Below are positions 25,480 to 38,210 of a DNA stretch of 64,000 nucleotides, piece by piece (within the stretch, counting starts at the first letter, position 1; each line of letters begins with the position of its first letter). The stretch is from JAIYDQ01 sp034408855 (GTDB lineage Bacteria; Planctomycetota; Planctomycetia; Pirellulales; Pirellulaceae), in NCBI GenBank assembly GCA_034408855.1, contig JAWXCK010000217.1, forward strand, positions 1 to 64,000, in the 5' to 3' direction. The notes under the pieces were generated by a model. That model had not been told where the DNA came from. It did not search any database and worked only from the letters and a program-made list of their open reading frames with translations. A program made the translations under genes and the position numbers.

Positions 25480-27072
25480 CTACGAACCGTTAAGGAGTTT
25501 CTTGACAATTTCTAACCGCGCTTCTTCGGTGCCTACGGCCAGCGATTTTCCGTCGTCCGGTCCCAGTATGCTCTCGTATGCTTGGTTAACGTCGCTGGGT
25601 TCCAACAACGTTTTTTCGCGATAAAGTCTAACTTCGCCGAGGGCACTCAGTTTCGGGCGTGGCGTTCCGTCGAGCAGCACGGTAAGTCGCTTTGTCTTAA
25701 TCAATTCGGGTGTGAGGGCAATCGGAATATCCACCATCGCAACCTTTTCATCGAGATAGTTCAAGACCGGTTTCATCGCACCTTCGACAAACGTTTTACC
25801 GACTCGATCGATTTCCTTCTGAGCGTCGGTATTTTTAAGTAGTTTTGATGCGGCCAAGACTTTGCCATCGGCCAGGTTGATTACCTTGGCTCGACATTCG
25901 TTGTAGATCATATTGGGGCTGCGTTTGACGGTGACTTCGACTTCGAACAGGATCAGCGCATCGAACTCCCCAGCCTGGGCTTTTTCTGCGAGTTCGGCTG
26001 CGGTTCCGAGTCCGATATAGCTAAGTGCCGGCCCTAACGAAACGTATTTAAGCTCATCGCCTTCAATTCTGGTATCTAGAGTGCTATTCGAATTGGACAT
26101 GCTAATATTAATTGAGCCATCGCCTCCATCGTCGGAAGAATCGGTACCGTCACCATCGCCGTCTCCGCCTCCACTTCGCATGATTCGACCGGAACTAGTT
26201 GCGACACCCGAAAGCGATTGAAAGACGGGCGCGATTTTTCCTTCGCTATGAAGTTTTCTGGCGTGATCGACTAGCACATCGCCCATCAGCCCTGCATATT
26301 TCTGAAGGACTCGTTCCCTCGTGTTGGTGGATGCCAATGTTGGTGATCGCTCCGATCCGAGGTCATCGTCACTCCCATCTTGATTTCTTACACGTGCCGC
26401 AGTCGTACTTTTTGATTTCGTTGTTTTTGATTTCGTGAAATAATCATGAAGGCTTCCGATCGGCTTAAAATCTTGTTTCTCCGACGGAGGAGAAGTAAGA
26501 TCGACACCGACGGCGATTCGAATTCCAAGTTGTGGTTGTCGGCGCGAAGGTGACCAACGATAGTGTTTCAAGAGATCGGTTGCTTCAGTGTCCGATGTTA
26601 GTAGATGGGCTTGCAATAGTCGGTAGGCTGCCATTTCTTTTCCTTCCGAGAAGGCTTGAAAGGCTTGTTCTTTTAGCGTCTTGGCTTTAACGACCGCAGC
26701 AGCTCGGGCCGCGTTGCCACCTCCATCGCCATCGGTAGAAGTATCCGAAGCGTCCTCTGCGTCAGCCGATTCTGTCATGGCTTCGCCATCGGCACCGGAA
26801 TCATCGCCGGAATCGCCTTCCGCATCGCCGCCGGTATCGTCATCGCCATCGGCTTTAGGTTGAGCCTTTCCTTTTTTCGGTTTGACGGGAGCTTCGCCTG
26901 TATCTTCTTCGCTTCTTTCCTCGGAGTCGGCAGAAGCGGTTTGTTCAACTTGAGCTTGAGCGGCCGGCGTCGCTACGGCAACCTCATCGTTATTCGAGGA
27001 GCAGCCGTTGAGCCACACCATCATTGAAGCAAGAAACAAGCAACGAGCTAAATCGGTAATTCTTCGAATCAT
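25480..27072 (-). CDS. Acidic lipoprotein of unknown function
   Basis: A 530-residue protein with a lipoprotein signal: MIRRITDLARCLFLASMMVW then LNGCSSN, with the lipidated Cys in the LNGC box. The next roughly 100 residues are low-complexity Asp/Glu/Ala/Gly sequence. A middle part has another Gly/Asp stretch (GDGDGTDSSDDGGDG). The C-terminal 200 residues look folded, with alternating strands and helices (FDALILFEVEVTVKRSPNM, AKVINLADGKVLAASKLL). An alternative ATG is 4 codons upstream. I do not recognise a family. The pattern of computing a level from a string of components recalls envelope lipoproteins, but nothing specific can be claimed. Confidence 0.75.
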   Translation of the reverse strand: MIRRITDLARCLFLASMMVWLNGCSSNNDEVAVATPAAQAQVEQTASADSEERSEEDTGEAPVKPKKGKAQPKADGDDDTGGDAEGDSGDDSGADGEAMTESADAEDASDTSTDGDGGGNAARAAAVVKAKTLKEQAFQAFSEGKEMAAYRLLQAHLLTSDTEATDLLKHYRWSPSRRQPQLGIRIAVGVDLTSPPSEKQDFKPIGSLHDYFTKSKTTKSKSTTAARVRNQDGSDDDLGSERSPTLASTNTRERVLQKYAGLMGDVLVDHARKLHSEGKIAPVFQSLSGVATSSGRIMRSGGGDGDGDGTDSSDDGGDGSINISMSNSNSTLDTRIEGDELKYVSLGPALSYIGLGTAAELAEKAQAGEFDALILFEVEVTVKRSPNMIYNECRAKVINLADGKVLAASKLLKNTDAQKEIDRVGKTFVEGAMKPVLNYLDEKVAMVDIPIALTPELIKTKRLTVLLDGTPRPKLSALGEVRLYREKTLLEPSDVNQAYESILGPDDGKSLAVGTEEARLEIVKKLLNGS

Positions 27073-27133
27073 TTCAGCACGCATCCACGAGGCATCGCCT
27101 CTAAACTACTGGTTCAAATCGACGTTGATGAAA

Positions 27134-28669
27134 CTACTGTTTACTATCTGCGGTCAGACCTGGCCATTCATCGGTGCGAAACGGCGTCAGCGGTAGACCG
27201 GACTGACTGTACATATTGCACCTTGGATTATCAGCCCAAGCGTAACGCACCGCAACTGGATTTGGCACCAAAGCCGAAGAAACTTGGACGGAATTGTCTT
27301 TTCCGATGGTGGCTTTAGCCCAAACGAATTTCCGATCTTTGCCTGCGATTGCAAATCCCTTTGGCTCCGCCGTATCAAACGGGCGCCAACCCGAGCCAAG
27401 GTAGTCGAATTGAAGCGTCGCTTTCCCTTCCAATACCGCCATCGATTTGAATTCCGGGCTGCGAAACGCAATTTCGACGCCATATTCATTTGCCAGTGCC
27501 CATCGCGCTAATCGGCGGCCGACGTCGACTTTGTTGCGGGGGTGAATATCTTTTCCTTCGCCAATATCGATAATAACCGCCTGACCTGTCTTCGGAAGCG
27601 TTTTCATCGTCATCGATTGCGCCTCGCGCAGTTCGGCCCATTCGCTTTCATTGGGCTCGTCAATTTCTCCTTTAAAGTCGGCCAATTGAACCCAATAGAA
27701 CGGGAAATCGCCTTGATTCCATCGACTGCGCCACGTTGTAATCATCAGCGGGAAGAGTTCGCGGTATTGGTAAGCTCGAGAGGCATTCGATTCGCCTTGA
27801 TACCAAATCGCACCTTTGATTCCGTAGCCGATATGCGATGCCAAAACTCCGTTGTAGATGTTCGAAGGATTTTGGTTACCTGACGCGAGCTTCTTGATGT
27901 TCGCTAGTTTGACTTTGTCTTCATCGGTCGGATTCTGGATCGAACTTAGTTTCGCGTATTCTTGATTGCGAACTGCCCAAGTGTCGAGCAAACCCTGATA
28001 GCTTCCAGCTTTGGAAAGTGTAGGCCGATCGACCCAAGCTTCACAAGCCGAGCCTCCCCAAGCATTGTTGATCATCCCAACCGGCACGCCAATTGTCTGA
28101 TGAACTTGCCGAGCAAAAAAATAACCGACTGCCGAAAAATCCTTGACGGTTCCCGACGAACAAACTTGCCAACGCGCTGCATCATGCGACCAGACCGGCG
28201 TTTGCGAGCCAACTTGAGGAAAATTAATCATGCGAATCTGCGGGTAATGGCTAGCCAACTGCTCGAGATCGGCATCGTTGGCCGAGCCTACTTTCCATTG
28301 CATATTGGATTGTCCCGAGCAGATCCAAACTTCTCCGACGAGAACATCATTGATCGTGATTTCGTTCGAAGCTCGAACAACCAGCGAATGCGGACCGCCA
28401 GCTTCTAAACTTGGAAGCATCAGTGACCATAGCCCGTCGGCATTGGCCTGAGTCGTCACGGTCTGACCGGCGATCGTCGCCGATACCGATTCGGACGCGC
28501 TCGACTTTCCCCACAATTTGTTGGCTTGATCGCGTTGTAGAACCATGTGATCGCAGAAAATATTGGGTAACGTAACGTCTGCTACGGCATCCAATAGGGT
28601 TAACTGGATCGTAATGAACGCGGCTGCGGCGATGGAAACCCCGGAAAGCAGGCGAATTGGGTTAGGCAT
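27134..28669 (-). CDS. Exported sialate O-acetylesterase-like SGNH hydrolase
   Basis: The 511-residue protein has a signal peptide (LLSGVSIAAAAFITIQLTLL). The mature start DVTLPNIFCDHMVLQRD is typical of the planctomycete/Bacteroidota sialate O-acetylesterase family. The nucleophile motif GQSNMQW is near residue 120, WYQGESNA near 285, and a DIHPRNK motif near 374 likely provides the Asp-His pair. It removes O-acetyl groups from sialic or related sugars outside the cytoplasm. The start at 28669 is preferred over 28798 because the longer form puts 43 residues before the signal. It is divergent from msrB. Confidence 0.85.
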   Translation of the reverse strand: MPNPIRLLSGVSIAAAAFITIQLTLLDAVADVTLPNIFCDHMVLQRDQANKLWGKSSASESVSATIAGQTVTTQANADGLWSLMLPSLEAGGPHSLVVRASNEITINDVLVGEVWICSGQSNMQWKVGSANDADLEQLASHYPQIRMINFPQVGSQTPVWSHDAARWQVCSSGTVKDFSAVGYFFARQVHQTIGVPVGMINNAWGGSACEAWVDRPTLSKAGSYQGLLDTWAVRNQEYAKLSSIQNPTDEDKVKLANIKKLASGNQNPSNIYNGVLASHIGYGIKGAIWYQGESNASRAYQYRELFPLMITTWRSRWNQGDFPFYWVQLADFKGEIDEPNESEWAELREAQSMTMKTLPKTGQAVIIDIGEGKDIHPRNKVDVGRRLARWALANEYGVEIAFRSPEFKSMAVLEGKATLQFDYLGSGWRPFDTAEPKGFAIAGKDRKFVWAKATIGKDNSVQVSSALVPNPVAVRYAWADNPRCNMYSQSGLPLTPFRTDEWPGLTADSKQ

Positions 28670-28820
28670 GATGCAATGAGCACTTTCGTTGGTAAGTCGG
28701 CGTGACACTTCGGAGGCCTGGACTGACAAAGGTGGGATGGACGGGAGGTGAACTACCACTAACAATTCAGAATCGATTATGATGTACTGAGCGTCCAACT
28801 ATTACAACTAGGGTTTCGCC

Positions 28821-29519
28821 ATGTCCACCAAGAACTATTTTCACGCAGCTTACTTCACGAGAACGGTTTGGTCAGTGGCTGCGTCGGGTGCGATCGCCAT
28901 TTTGATCGGCTGTGCCCCAGTGCTTACCAACGCAGGTTTGAACGAAGGTAGCATCTCCTCAAAAGCGGCGGATAATCCGACGACCGCCAAGCCCGCGCCC
29001 TCTGCCCCAAAATCCCTTTCTACAACTAGCAAAATGTCTAAATTGAATATGAAATACAACGAATTGTCCGAAAAGGAAGCCGACGTACTCCTGCGAAAAG
29101 GGACCGAACGAGCTTGGGTGGGCGAACTTACCGACAACAAAAAGAAAGGCACGTACGTTTGTCGTCGCTGCAATGCACCGCTCTATAAGTCCGACGCAAA
29201 ATTCGAAAGTCACTGTGGGTGGCCCAGTTTTGACGAAGAGATTAAAGGCACGGTCGATCGGCATGTCGACACCGATGGCCATCGAACGGAAATCGTCTGC
29301 GCTAACTGCGAAGGCCACCTCGGACACGTTTTCATGAATGAAGGCTTTACCGCAAAGAATGCACGGCATTGCGTGAACTCGATCTCGATGCGATTTTTCG
29401 AGGAAGGAAAGGAATTGCCACCTGTCGTCCGGACTCACGAGAAAATCACAAGTGAAAAAGGCGGCAGCGATAAAATTTCCAAGGACAAACCGCAAGCGAC
29501 AGTCGAAACGAAGCAATAG
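28821..29519 (+). CDS. msrB: Lipoprotein peptide-methionine (R)-S-oxide reductase
   Basis: This repairs methionine-R-sulfoxide in proteins. A lipoprotein signal with Cys31 (AIAILIGCAP) suggests it acts outside the cytoplasm. After a Ser/Lys/Pro-rich linker the MsrB domain has zinc-binding CRRC and CANC pairs, the CGWPSF signature, GHVF, and catalytic Cys184 in ARHCVNSISM. A charged tail of about 30 residues follows. Length is 232 residues, longer than the bare domain (about 140) because of the signal, linker and tail. It precedes a repeat-rich gap. Confidence 0.92.
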   Translation: MSTKNYFHAAYFTRTVWSVAASGAIAILIGCAPVLTNAGLNEGSISSKAADNPTTAKPAPSAPKSLSTTSKMSKLNMKYNELSEKEADVLLRKGTERAWVGELTDNKKKGTYVCRRCNAPLYKSDAKFESHCGWPSFDEEIKGTVDRHVDTDGHRTEIVCANCEGHLGHVFMNEGFTAKNARHCVNSISMRFFEEGKELPPVVRTHEKITSEKGGSDKISKDKPQATVETKQ

Positions 29520-29649
29520 AAGCTTCGCGTGGACTGACTACTAACAAACCGACCAACACTCTTTTCTGTCGGCCCTGGTAATTCGCCGCGCACACGATCC
29601 GGCAGTTATCGACTAATGCCTCTCACTTGCGCGATTTTTAGGTTGATTT

Positions 29650-29822
29650 TGTAGCGGTGTGGCGCAAGCGGGCCGGTGTATATCCAATTCCGGAGTATAT
29701 CCAATGTATTCTTCGCTTGCACCGGACGGCTTGCGCCGTACCGCTACGAAAGTGAGCGTCTTTGGGTTGCGGCCGTCGGTTTACTAAATCAGCAGCCTGC
29801 TTGCGCTGCACCGCTATATATC
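29650..29822. repeat. Dispersed repeat, GCCGTACCGCTA family, in a 543-bp gap
   Basis: The gap 29520-30062 holds no supported gene. It contains TAGCGGTGTGGCGCAAGCG (from 29652), its inverted partner CGGCTTGCGCCGTACCGCTA (about 29727-29746), and a third segment TTGCGCTGCACCGCTATA (to about 29820). The part from 29709 to 29760 matches, in reverse orientation, the repeat inside the pseudopilin gene at 43300-43545. The family arms also appear at 22424-22444. The ORF reading through this region toward 30063 is a by-product of the repeat. Confidence 0.75.
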
Positions 29823-30062
29823 TTCCGAATACGTCATAGACGAATTGACCGGCACAATCGGAAAAGGCAGCCTGGTTTTCCTATTCATTTTCGCGATATC
29901 TCCTACCTCGTGGCGTTCTTTGCCTTAGGGTTCGGCAGTGTGAATTGTAATGCGGCGATGTGCAGCGACCCCAACTGCAACTTTCGATTCGAAAAAGCGA
30001 GTCGATACATCCCGCCTTACAAGTCGCGTAATGAGTCTGAATTTTTCAAACCGGGATCGAAA

Positions 30063-30902
30063 ATGTCTCGTTACTATTCAAAAACCAAAAACGCTGCCAT
30101 GGCGATTTTCGTTTTGATGGTCGGTTGCGGAACAGTCGAAGCGCAGTCGAGAAGCAATACCCATGCCGTCAATCAACGTGATTTGGATGGCGTGCTACAG
30201 CCCTACTTCGATATTGACGTAGCGACAACCGAAACGGGAATCGTGCGGAAAGTTTTAGTCAAACCTGGCGACCATGTGGTAAAAGACCAACCGCTAGTTG
30301 AACTCGATGCCGACTCGATTCTTGCCCAGATACATGTCAAGCAAACCGAAGCTGGGGCCATGGGGAAGATCGAGCAAGCGAAAGCTGAACTGGATCTCCA
30401 GCAATTGAAATACGACAAACTGACCAAGATGCTTGAAGGCGGCAAATCGAGCGTCATGGAAGTTGAGCGAGCCAAATCTGATTTGATTATCGCCCAAGGG
30501 CGATTTCACAACGAAGAAGACACGCTTCGAATATTGAAGTCAGACGTCGAGCGTTTCGAAAAGCAACTTGCCGATCGAACGTTGCGGGCACCGATGGATG
30601 GAATTGTCACCGAAATACAAAAGCAAGTCGGAGAATTTGTCGCTCCGAACTCGCCAGTCGTATTAAGGTTGATCGATACTCGACTGCTCCGAGCTACTTT
30701 TTCCGTTCAAGAAAGCGAATTGGCGACGGTGAAAGTCGGCGGGATCGTTCGAATTCAATTATCCAGCGGTCTTATAACTCAAGGACTTGTTGAATTCATT
30801 CCACCAGTTGCAGACGCTGAGACTGGGTGGTTCATGATAAGTGTGAAAATCGATAATGACGATGGCAAGATTATCGGTTCGAGATGCCAGCGCCTTCAGT
30901 AG
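30063..30902 (+). CDS. HlyD-type periplasmic adaptor, short
   Basis: This 279-residue protein has an N-terminal export signal (AAMAIFVLMVGCGTVEAQ). A split biotinyl-lipoyl domain follows, with first half GIVRKVLVKPGDHVVKDQPL and second half TLRAPMDGIVTEIQKQVGE. A coiled-coil hairpin (about residues 90-165) lies between them, and a beta-barrel part ends the protein. This is the membrane fusion protein plan of efflux pumps and type I secretion. The start at 30063 is chosen because the signal follows; the frame is open upstream only through repeat sequence. It heads a three-gene cassette without a pump or outer membrane channel. Confidence 0.8.
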   Translation: MSRYYSKTKNAAMAIFVLMVGCGTVEAQSRSNTHAVNQRDLDGVLQPYFDIDVATTETGIVRKVLVKPGDHVVKDQPLVELDADSILAQIHVKQTEAGAMGKIEQAKAELDLQQLKYDKLTKMLEGGKSSVMEVERAKSDLIIAQGRFHNEEDTLRILKSDVERFEKQLADRTLRAPMDGIVTEIQKQVGEFVAPNSPVVLRLIDTRLLRATFSVQESELATVKVGGIVRIQLSSGLITQGLVEFIPPVADAETGWFMISVKIDNDDGKIIGSRCQRLQ

Positions 30903-30971
30903 CTTGCCGCGTTGCCTTTTGACCCGCTTGCCACTAAGCCCTATCCATCCGATCGAATTGCCGTTGGTTCA

Positions 30972-32393
30972 ATGATGACCAGTGAAGCTAGAATGATTCG
31001 AATGCCTGCGTCTGACGCATTGGGAACAATGGATTCCAATGCGACGCAGTCCGTCCTTGATTCATCGACACAAGCCTGGCGATCGCCTTCAGCTATCGAG
31101 CTGCTTCGAAGCGATTATCCGAATCGACTAGCCGATCAAATCGATGAACTGCTTGGCTGCTCAGTCTGGCTGTCATACCGCAATCAACGTGGCCACATCG
31201 TGGAAACGATTGCTAGTCGAAACGCGCAAGCCATGCTGCTTGCGACAACCTCCATCGAATCGATTGCAGGCGATGCGTCGCAAACCCACGCCCCGATCAG
31301 CTCTGGTTGCCCAGATTCGCTGCCGACCTCGCCAAGCGCCATCATGGATCAAGTATGGGCGGCACATCCGGGAACGAGTGCCCTGTCGGCGAGTTTCGTG
31401 ATGGCTAAAGGAAATGGTCACTGGGTTCTCACGTTGGCTTGGCGAGCTTCGTCACCTGAACCTGATCGCGCTGTCATCAATGCCGCTTGGATTGAACTGA
31501 ATGGCGCGATACTCGGTCGAGCGATGGAAGCATGGACGATTCATCGAAACGGTTGCAGATATCAAAAGTGGTGCGATCGATTGGCTAAAATTCGATCCCG
31601 ACCAAGTCCTTGGCTGATGATTGGCTTTGCCGTGTTTGCAGGGTTAATGATCATCCCCGTACCCTATCGACCGAAACGCGATTGCACGCTTGAGCCATCA
31701 TCGCGGCAGTACGTGGCCAGTCCCATCGAAGGACGACTCAAGTCGATCGAAGTGCGACCGGGTGACGAAGTAAGCGTAGGGCAATTGTTAGGGAAGATCG
31801 ACGACACGCAGATCTTGCGTGAACTAGCGATGGCGGAAGCAGAAATCCAAACGCAAAACAAAAAACGGGACGTTGCGTTGGCTGCTCGGGCCGGTGGCGA
31901 TCTTCGATTGGCACAGCTTGAATGCCAACTCGTCCAACTTAAGATCGACGCCCTGAACGATCAACTGCAACGACTTGAAGTTATTAGCCCGAGCGATGGC
32001 ATAATCGTTCAGGGAGATTGGTACGGAAACGAAGGAATGCCTGTTAGCTTTGGGCAAACACTTTTCGAAATCTCTCCCTTGGATCGCATGACGGCAGAAG
32101 TTCATCTGAAGGCCGAGGATCTTCCGTGGGTCCACGTTGGGACGTCGGCCATATTGCGAACCGATTCACGACTCAACCAGTCATGGCGCGGCGCTGTTGA
32201 GCGATTGACGCCCCGGGCCGAGATCATTGAAGATGAAGCTGTTTTCATCGGCGAGATGGAAGTTACGAATTCCGACAACGCGTTTCGACCTGGCATGAAG
32301 GCCAAGGTCGTCGTCGATGCCGGAAAGAAAACCATCGGATGGCTTCTTTTTCGCAAACCCTATCAGTGGCTTCAGAATCAATGGGTGTGGTAA
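30972..32393 (+). CDS. Membrane-anchored HlyD-type adaptor with N-terminal cytoplasmic domain
   Basis: The first about 210 of 473 residues form a soluble domain with a GAF-like look (IELLRSDYPNRLADQIDEL, ASLVMAKG-like beta strands), followed by one membrane helix (PWLMIGFAVFAGLMIIPVPY). An HlyD-like region follows: lipoyl halves GRLKSIEVRPGDEVSVGQLL and SPSDGIIVQGDWYGNEGM around a short coiled-coil, and a beta-barrel. It ends with an aromatic tail (KPYQWLQNQWVW). The start may be ATG 30972 or 30975, or TTG 30912; none has a clear ribosome-binding site. The stop overlaps the next start as TAATG. Confidence 0.72.
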   Translation: MMTSEARMIRMPASDALGTMDSNATQSVLDSSTQAWRSPSAIELLRSDYPNRLADQIDELLGCSVWLSYRNQRGHIVETIASRNAQAMLLATTSIESIAGDASQTHAPISSGCPDSLPTSPSAIMDQVWAAHPGTSALSASFVMAKGNGHWVLTLAWRASSPEPDRAVINAAWIELNGAILGRAMEAWTIHRNGCRYQKWCDRLAKIRSRPSPWLMIGFAVFAGLMIIPVPYRPKRDCTLEPSSRQYVASPIEGRLKSIEVRPGDEVSVGQLLGKIDDTQILRELAMAEAEIQTQNKKRDVALAARAGGDLRLAQLECQLVQLKIDALNDQLQRLEVISPSDGIIVQGDWYGNEGMPVSFGQTLFEISPLDRMTAEVHLKAEDLPWVHVGTSAILRTDSRLNQSWRGAVERLTPRAEIIEDEAVFIGEMEVTNSDNAFRPGMKAKVVVDAGKKTIGWLLFRKPYQWLQNQWVW

Positions 32394-34582
32394 TGATCGA
32401 TTCCACCCCAAACCAAGCGGCGACGGAAAGTCCACCGATTGCAATCCGCTTATCTGATGGCCTTCGCTTCATCCCGCAACAAGGATCGAGAGAATGGCGT
32501 TGCGTCATCGAAGCCCCTGCGAGCCGTCAGTTCTTTCGAGTCGGACGGCGCGAGTATCTGGTCGCTTCGGCCTTGGACGGCAAGAGCAATCTTGCTTCGC
32601 TGTGTAGCAAACTAAACGAGTCGAATCCGGAACTCAGTATAGACGCCAAAACGATAGAACAAACGATACGTTGGTTGATTTCGTCGGGACTCGCGCAGCC
32701 GATCAATCGCGAAGCGAACGCGGAGAATTCGACGCCTGCCAAAGCAGCTACCAAAGCATCCCTACCGATCGATCCATTTATGTTTCGTGTTCCCATACTG
32801 AACGGGCGAAATCTCGAGTCACTTACCAGCCGATTAAGCTTCTTATCCACAAAGCCATTTGGGATCGCGAGCTTTATCGTGTTGGTCGCGGGCATCGGAA
32901 AATTTATCGCTGACTCTGGTTTCTACACGGAGCTTGGCGTGAAATTATTTGTCCCTTCGGCGGCACTATGGTGGATCAGCGCATGGTTTATGTTGAAAGT
33001 TGTTCATGAACTGGGGCATGCCGTGGTTTGCGTAGGCTTCGGTGGACAGCTTCGCGGTGCTGGGATCGCATCGTTCTACTTTGCACCTGTTCCCTATGTC
33101 GACACAACAGACATGTGGCGACTTCCCAACCGCCGAGCTCGAGCTTACTGCGCAGCGGCGGGAATGTGGTTTGAAATGTTGCTCGCCGCAATTGCCGTTT
33201 TGATTTGTGGAATGGTTGAGAGTCCATCTATCCAGTACTTCTGCGTCACAATCGCGACGCTGGGTACATTCACTACGCTGGCGTTCAATGCAAATCCACT
33301 GGTCCGCTTCGACGGTTACTACATTCTCAGCGATGCGCTCGACTGGCCCACACTTTGGACCGACGGCCAAAATGCGTTGCGCAGTCTTTGGGGTGACACA
33401 TCTTTTCAGTGGTCGTCTACGCTATCGATTTATGGAGCTCCACTATTAGCTTATGGCATCGCATGCCTTTTCAATCGCATATTGATCATGGTCGGTTTGG
33501 CCTGGGGGGCGTGGGTAACCTATCAAGGTATCGGCCTTGGGCTTATCGCACTGGCAAGTTATTTATGGTACATCGCACCGATGCTTCGCAAACGAAAGAT
33601 GTTGCAATCTCAAGCGGCATTGGCATTAGCAAAGGGCGGACCGTCAGGACAAGTCTCGAACTTGCGTCGCAGTTTGCGGCGATGGGGAACCGCAATTGTT
33701 GGTTTAAGTGCCTTAACGGTAATCTCGATGTTCGTGCCATCGCCGATGCAACCGCTTTCTCCAGGCTACCTGTCCTATGGCGATTCCATCGTACTGCGTC
33801 CTGAATCGGACGGGATCGTCACCGAGATTTTTAACACCAACGATATGCTCATCGAAGCGGGTAAGCCGATTGTGCGACTGGAAAATCCTACACTGCAACT
33901 CGAACATGAAAAACTCAATGTAAACCATAAAATCGCTAAGGAGCGCTGTCTGGTACTTCGCGCTCAGTCGAGAATGTCGGAGTTGCAAGCCGAACAGGCC
34001 CGCGTTGAGGCAATCCATCAACAGCTTGCGCAAGTAAAGACACAACTGGAGCAACTTCTCATCAAAGCACCGAAATCGGGCCGACTCATTGAGAATAAGC
34101 TTTCGAATACGCTTGGGCAGCTTGCAAAAGTAGGTCAACCGATAGCAACCATTGCGACATCGCAAGCGCTCGAAGTACGATGTTCGGTTTCGCAATCCGA
34201 TGTAGAAGCATTTCGCGAGCATGTAGGAAAGACGATCGAGATCTATTTCGCCAATGAACAGAAAGTAATGGGACGACTGACCGAGGTACGCCCAAGGGGT
34301 GCCGACATACTCGATAATCCAGCACTCGCTGCCAAGTATGGTGGCCCGATTACCGTCCACATGACGACTGACAGTAAGGAAAAAGAAAACCCGCTCAAAA
34401 CGGAAGTGCCACGATTTGAAGCCCGCGTTTCGATCGAAGACTTAACCGATGGAACGTCGCTAACTGCAGGCCAAATATGTCGAGTTGGTTTAGTCGATCG
34501 TCAGATGAGTATTGCCGATATCCTTAGCCGATGGAAAAACGCTTTCATCGAGTGGCTCAGACCCGTCGACGCAAAAGCCTAA
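32393..34582 (+). CDS. M50 metalloprotease fused to HlyD-type adaptor
   Basis: A 729-residue multi-pass membrane protein. Residues about 20-115 resemble a PqqD-like/winged-helix domain (FFRVGRREYLVASALDG, SGLAQPI). The zinc motif HELGH is at 205-209, and the second metal motif NPLVRFDGYYILSDALDWP follows about 100 residues later, both within a membrane domain of several helices. After about residue 430 come a further membrane helix and an HlyD part: SDGIVTEIFNTNDMLIEAGK, a coiled-coil, and KAPKSGRLIENKL. The protease group with NPLxxFDGY is linked to export or maturation of small peptides in other bacteria; the role here is inferred. It is translationally coupled to the preceding adaptor. Confidence 0.78.
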   Translation: MIDSTPNQAATESPPIAIRLSDGLRFIPQQGSREWRCVIEAPASRQFFRVGRREYLVASALDGKSNLASLCSKLNESNPELSIDAKTIEQTIRWLISSGLAQPINREANAENSTPAKAATKASLPIDPFMFRVPILNGRNLESLTSRLSFLSTKPFGIASFIVLVAGIGKFIADSGFYTELGVKLFVPSAALWWISAWFMLKVVHELGHAVVCVGFGGQLRGAGIASFYFAPVPYVDTTDMWRLPNRRARAYCAAAGMWFEMLLAAIAVLICGMVESPSIQYFCVTIATLGTFTTLAFNANPLVRFDGYYILSDALDWPTLWTDGQNALRSLWGDTSFQWSSTLSIYGAPLLAYGIACLFNRILIMVGLAWGAWVTYQGIGLGLIALASYLWYIAPMLRKRKMLQSQAALALAKGGPSGQVSNLRRSLRRWGTAIVGLSALTVISMFVPSPMQPLSPGYLSYGDSIVLRPESDGIVTEIFNTNDMLIEAGKPIVRLENPTLQLEHEKLNVNHKIAKERCLVLRAQSRMSELQAEQARVEAIHQQLAQVKTQLEQLLIKAPKSGRLIENKLSNTLGQLAKVGQPIATIATSQALEVRCSVSQSDVEAFREHVGKTIEIYFANEQKVMGRLTEVRPRGADILDNPALAAKYGGPITVHMTTDSKEKENPLKTEVPRFEARVSIEDLTDGTSLTAGQICRVGLVDRQMSIADILSRWKNAFIEWLRPVDAKA

Positions 34583-34676
34583 TTCGATTATTCCAAGTTG
34601 CTGACCGCATACTTCACTCATGTTAACTTGGAGGTACAGGTATTTGAGTCAACCGTAGATTCCAAAGCAGACCAGG

Positions 34677-37943
<3,267 letters not shown>

Positions 37944-38068
37944 CCATGCGTGGAAAAGAGCAAACCTAATGCGAACAAAATCTTGAGAAGGTTACCACGA
38001 ACCGCCTACTGTCTTCTAGGGGGCAATGTCAAGCGATGATTTCCAAACACTTCTCGCTAAAAATCACT

Positions 38069-38210
38069 CGTTCCAAGGCTCTTGCCTTGGAACGCACTGC
38101 TTCCGAGGCTCCGCCTCGCGTACGTACAGGATTGTGACTCCTATAAATAAACGACAGTGTGGCAGGCAGAGCCTGCAAAACAGTGGGTTCCAAGGCGGAG
38201 CCTTGGAACC
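38069..38210. repeat. Array of four short hairpins with different stems
   Basis: The hairpins are CGTTCCAAGGC/GCCTTGGAACG (38069-38094), GAGGC-TCC-GCCTC (about 38105-38117), GCAGGC-AGA-GCCTGC (38162-38176) and GGTTCCAAGGC-GGA-GCCTTGGAACC (38186-38210). All stems are perfect, with loops of three or four bases. They sit in the 436-bp gap (37944-38379) between the divergent starts of carB and a dehydrogenase-like gene, where no coding frame is supported. They therefore cannot simply be terminators of either gene. Confidence 0.8.

Noticed and set aside
29676..30062. Upstream extension of the first HlyD-type gene
   Set aside because: The extension runs through dispersed repeat sequence and would place 129 residues before a clear export signal.
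30063..34582. Classical type I secretion or RND efflux operon
   Set aside because: Only adaptor-like and protease domains are present; no ABC transporter, RND pump or TolC-like gene lies in the cassette or next to it.
38069..38210. CRISPR array
   Set aside because: The repeated units are palindromic hairpins of different sequence and spacing, without constant repeats, spacers or cas genes.
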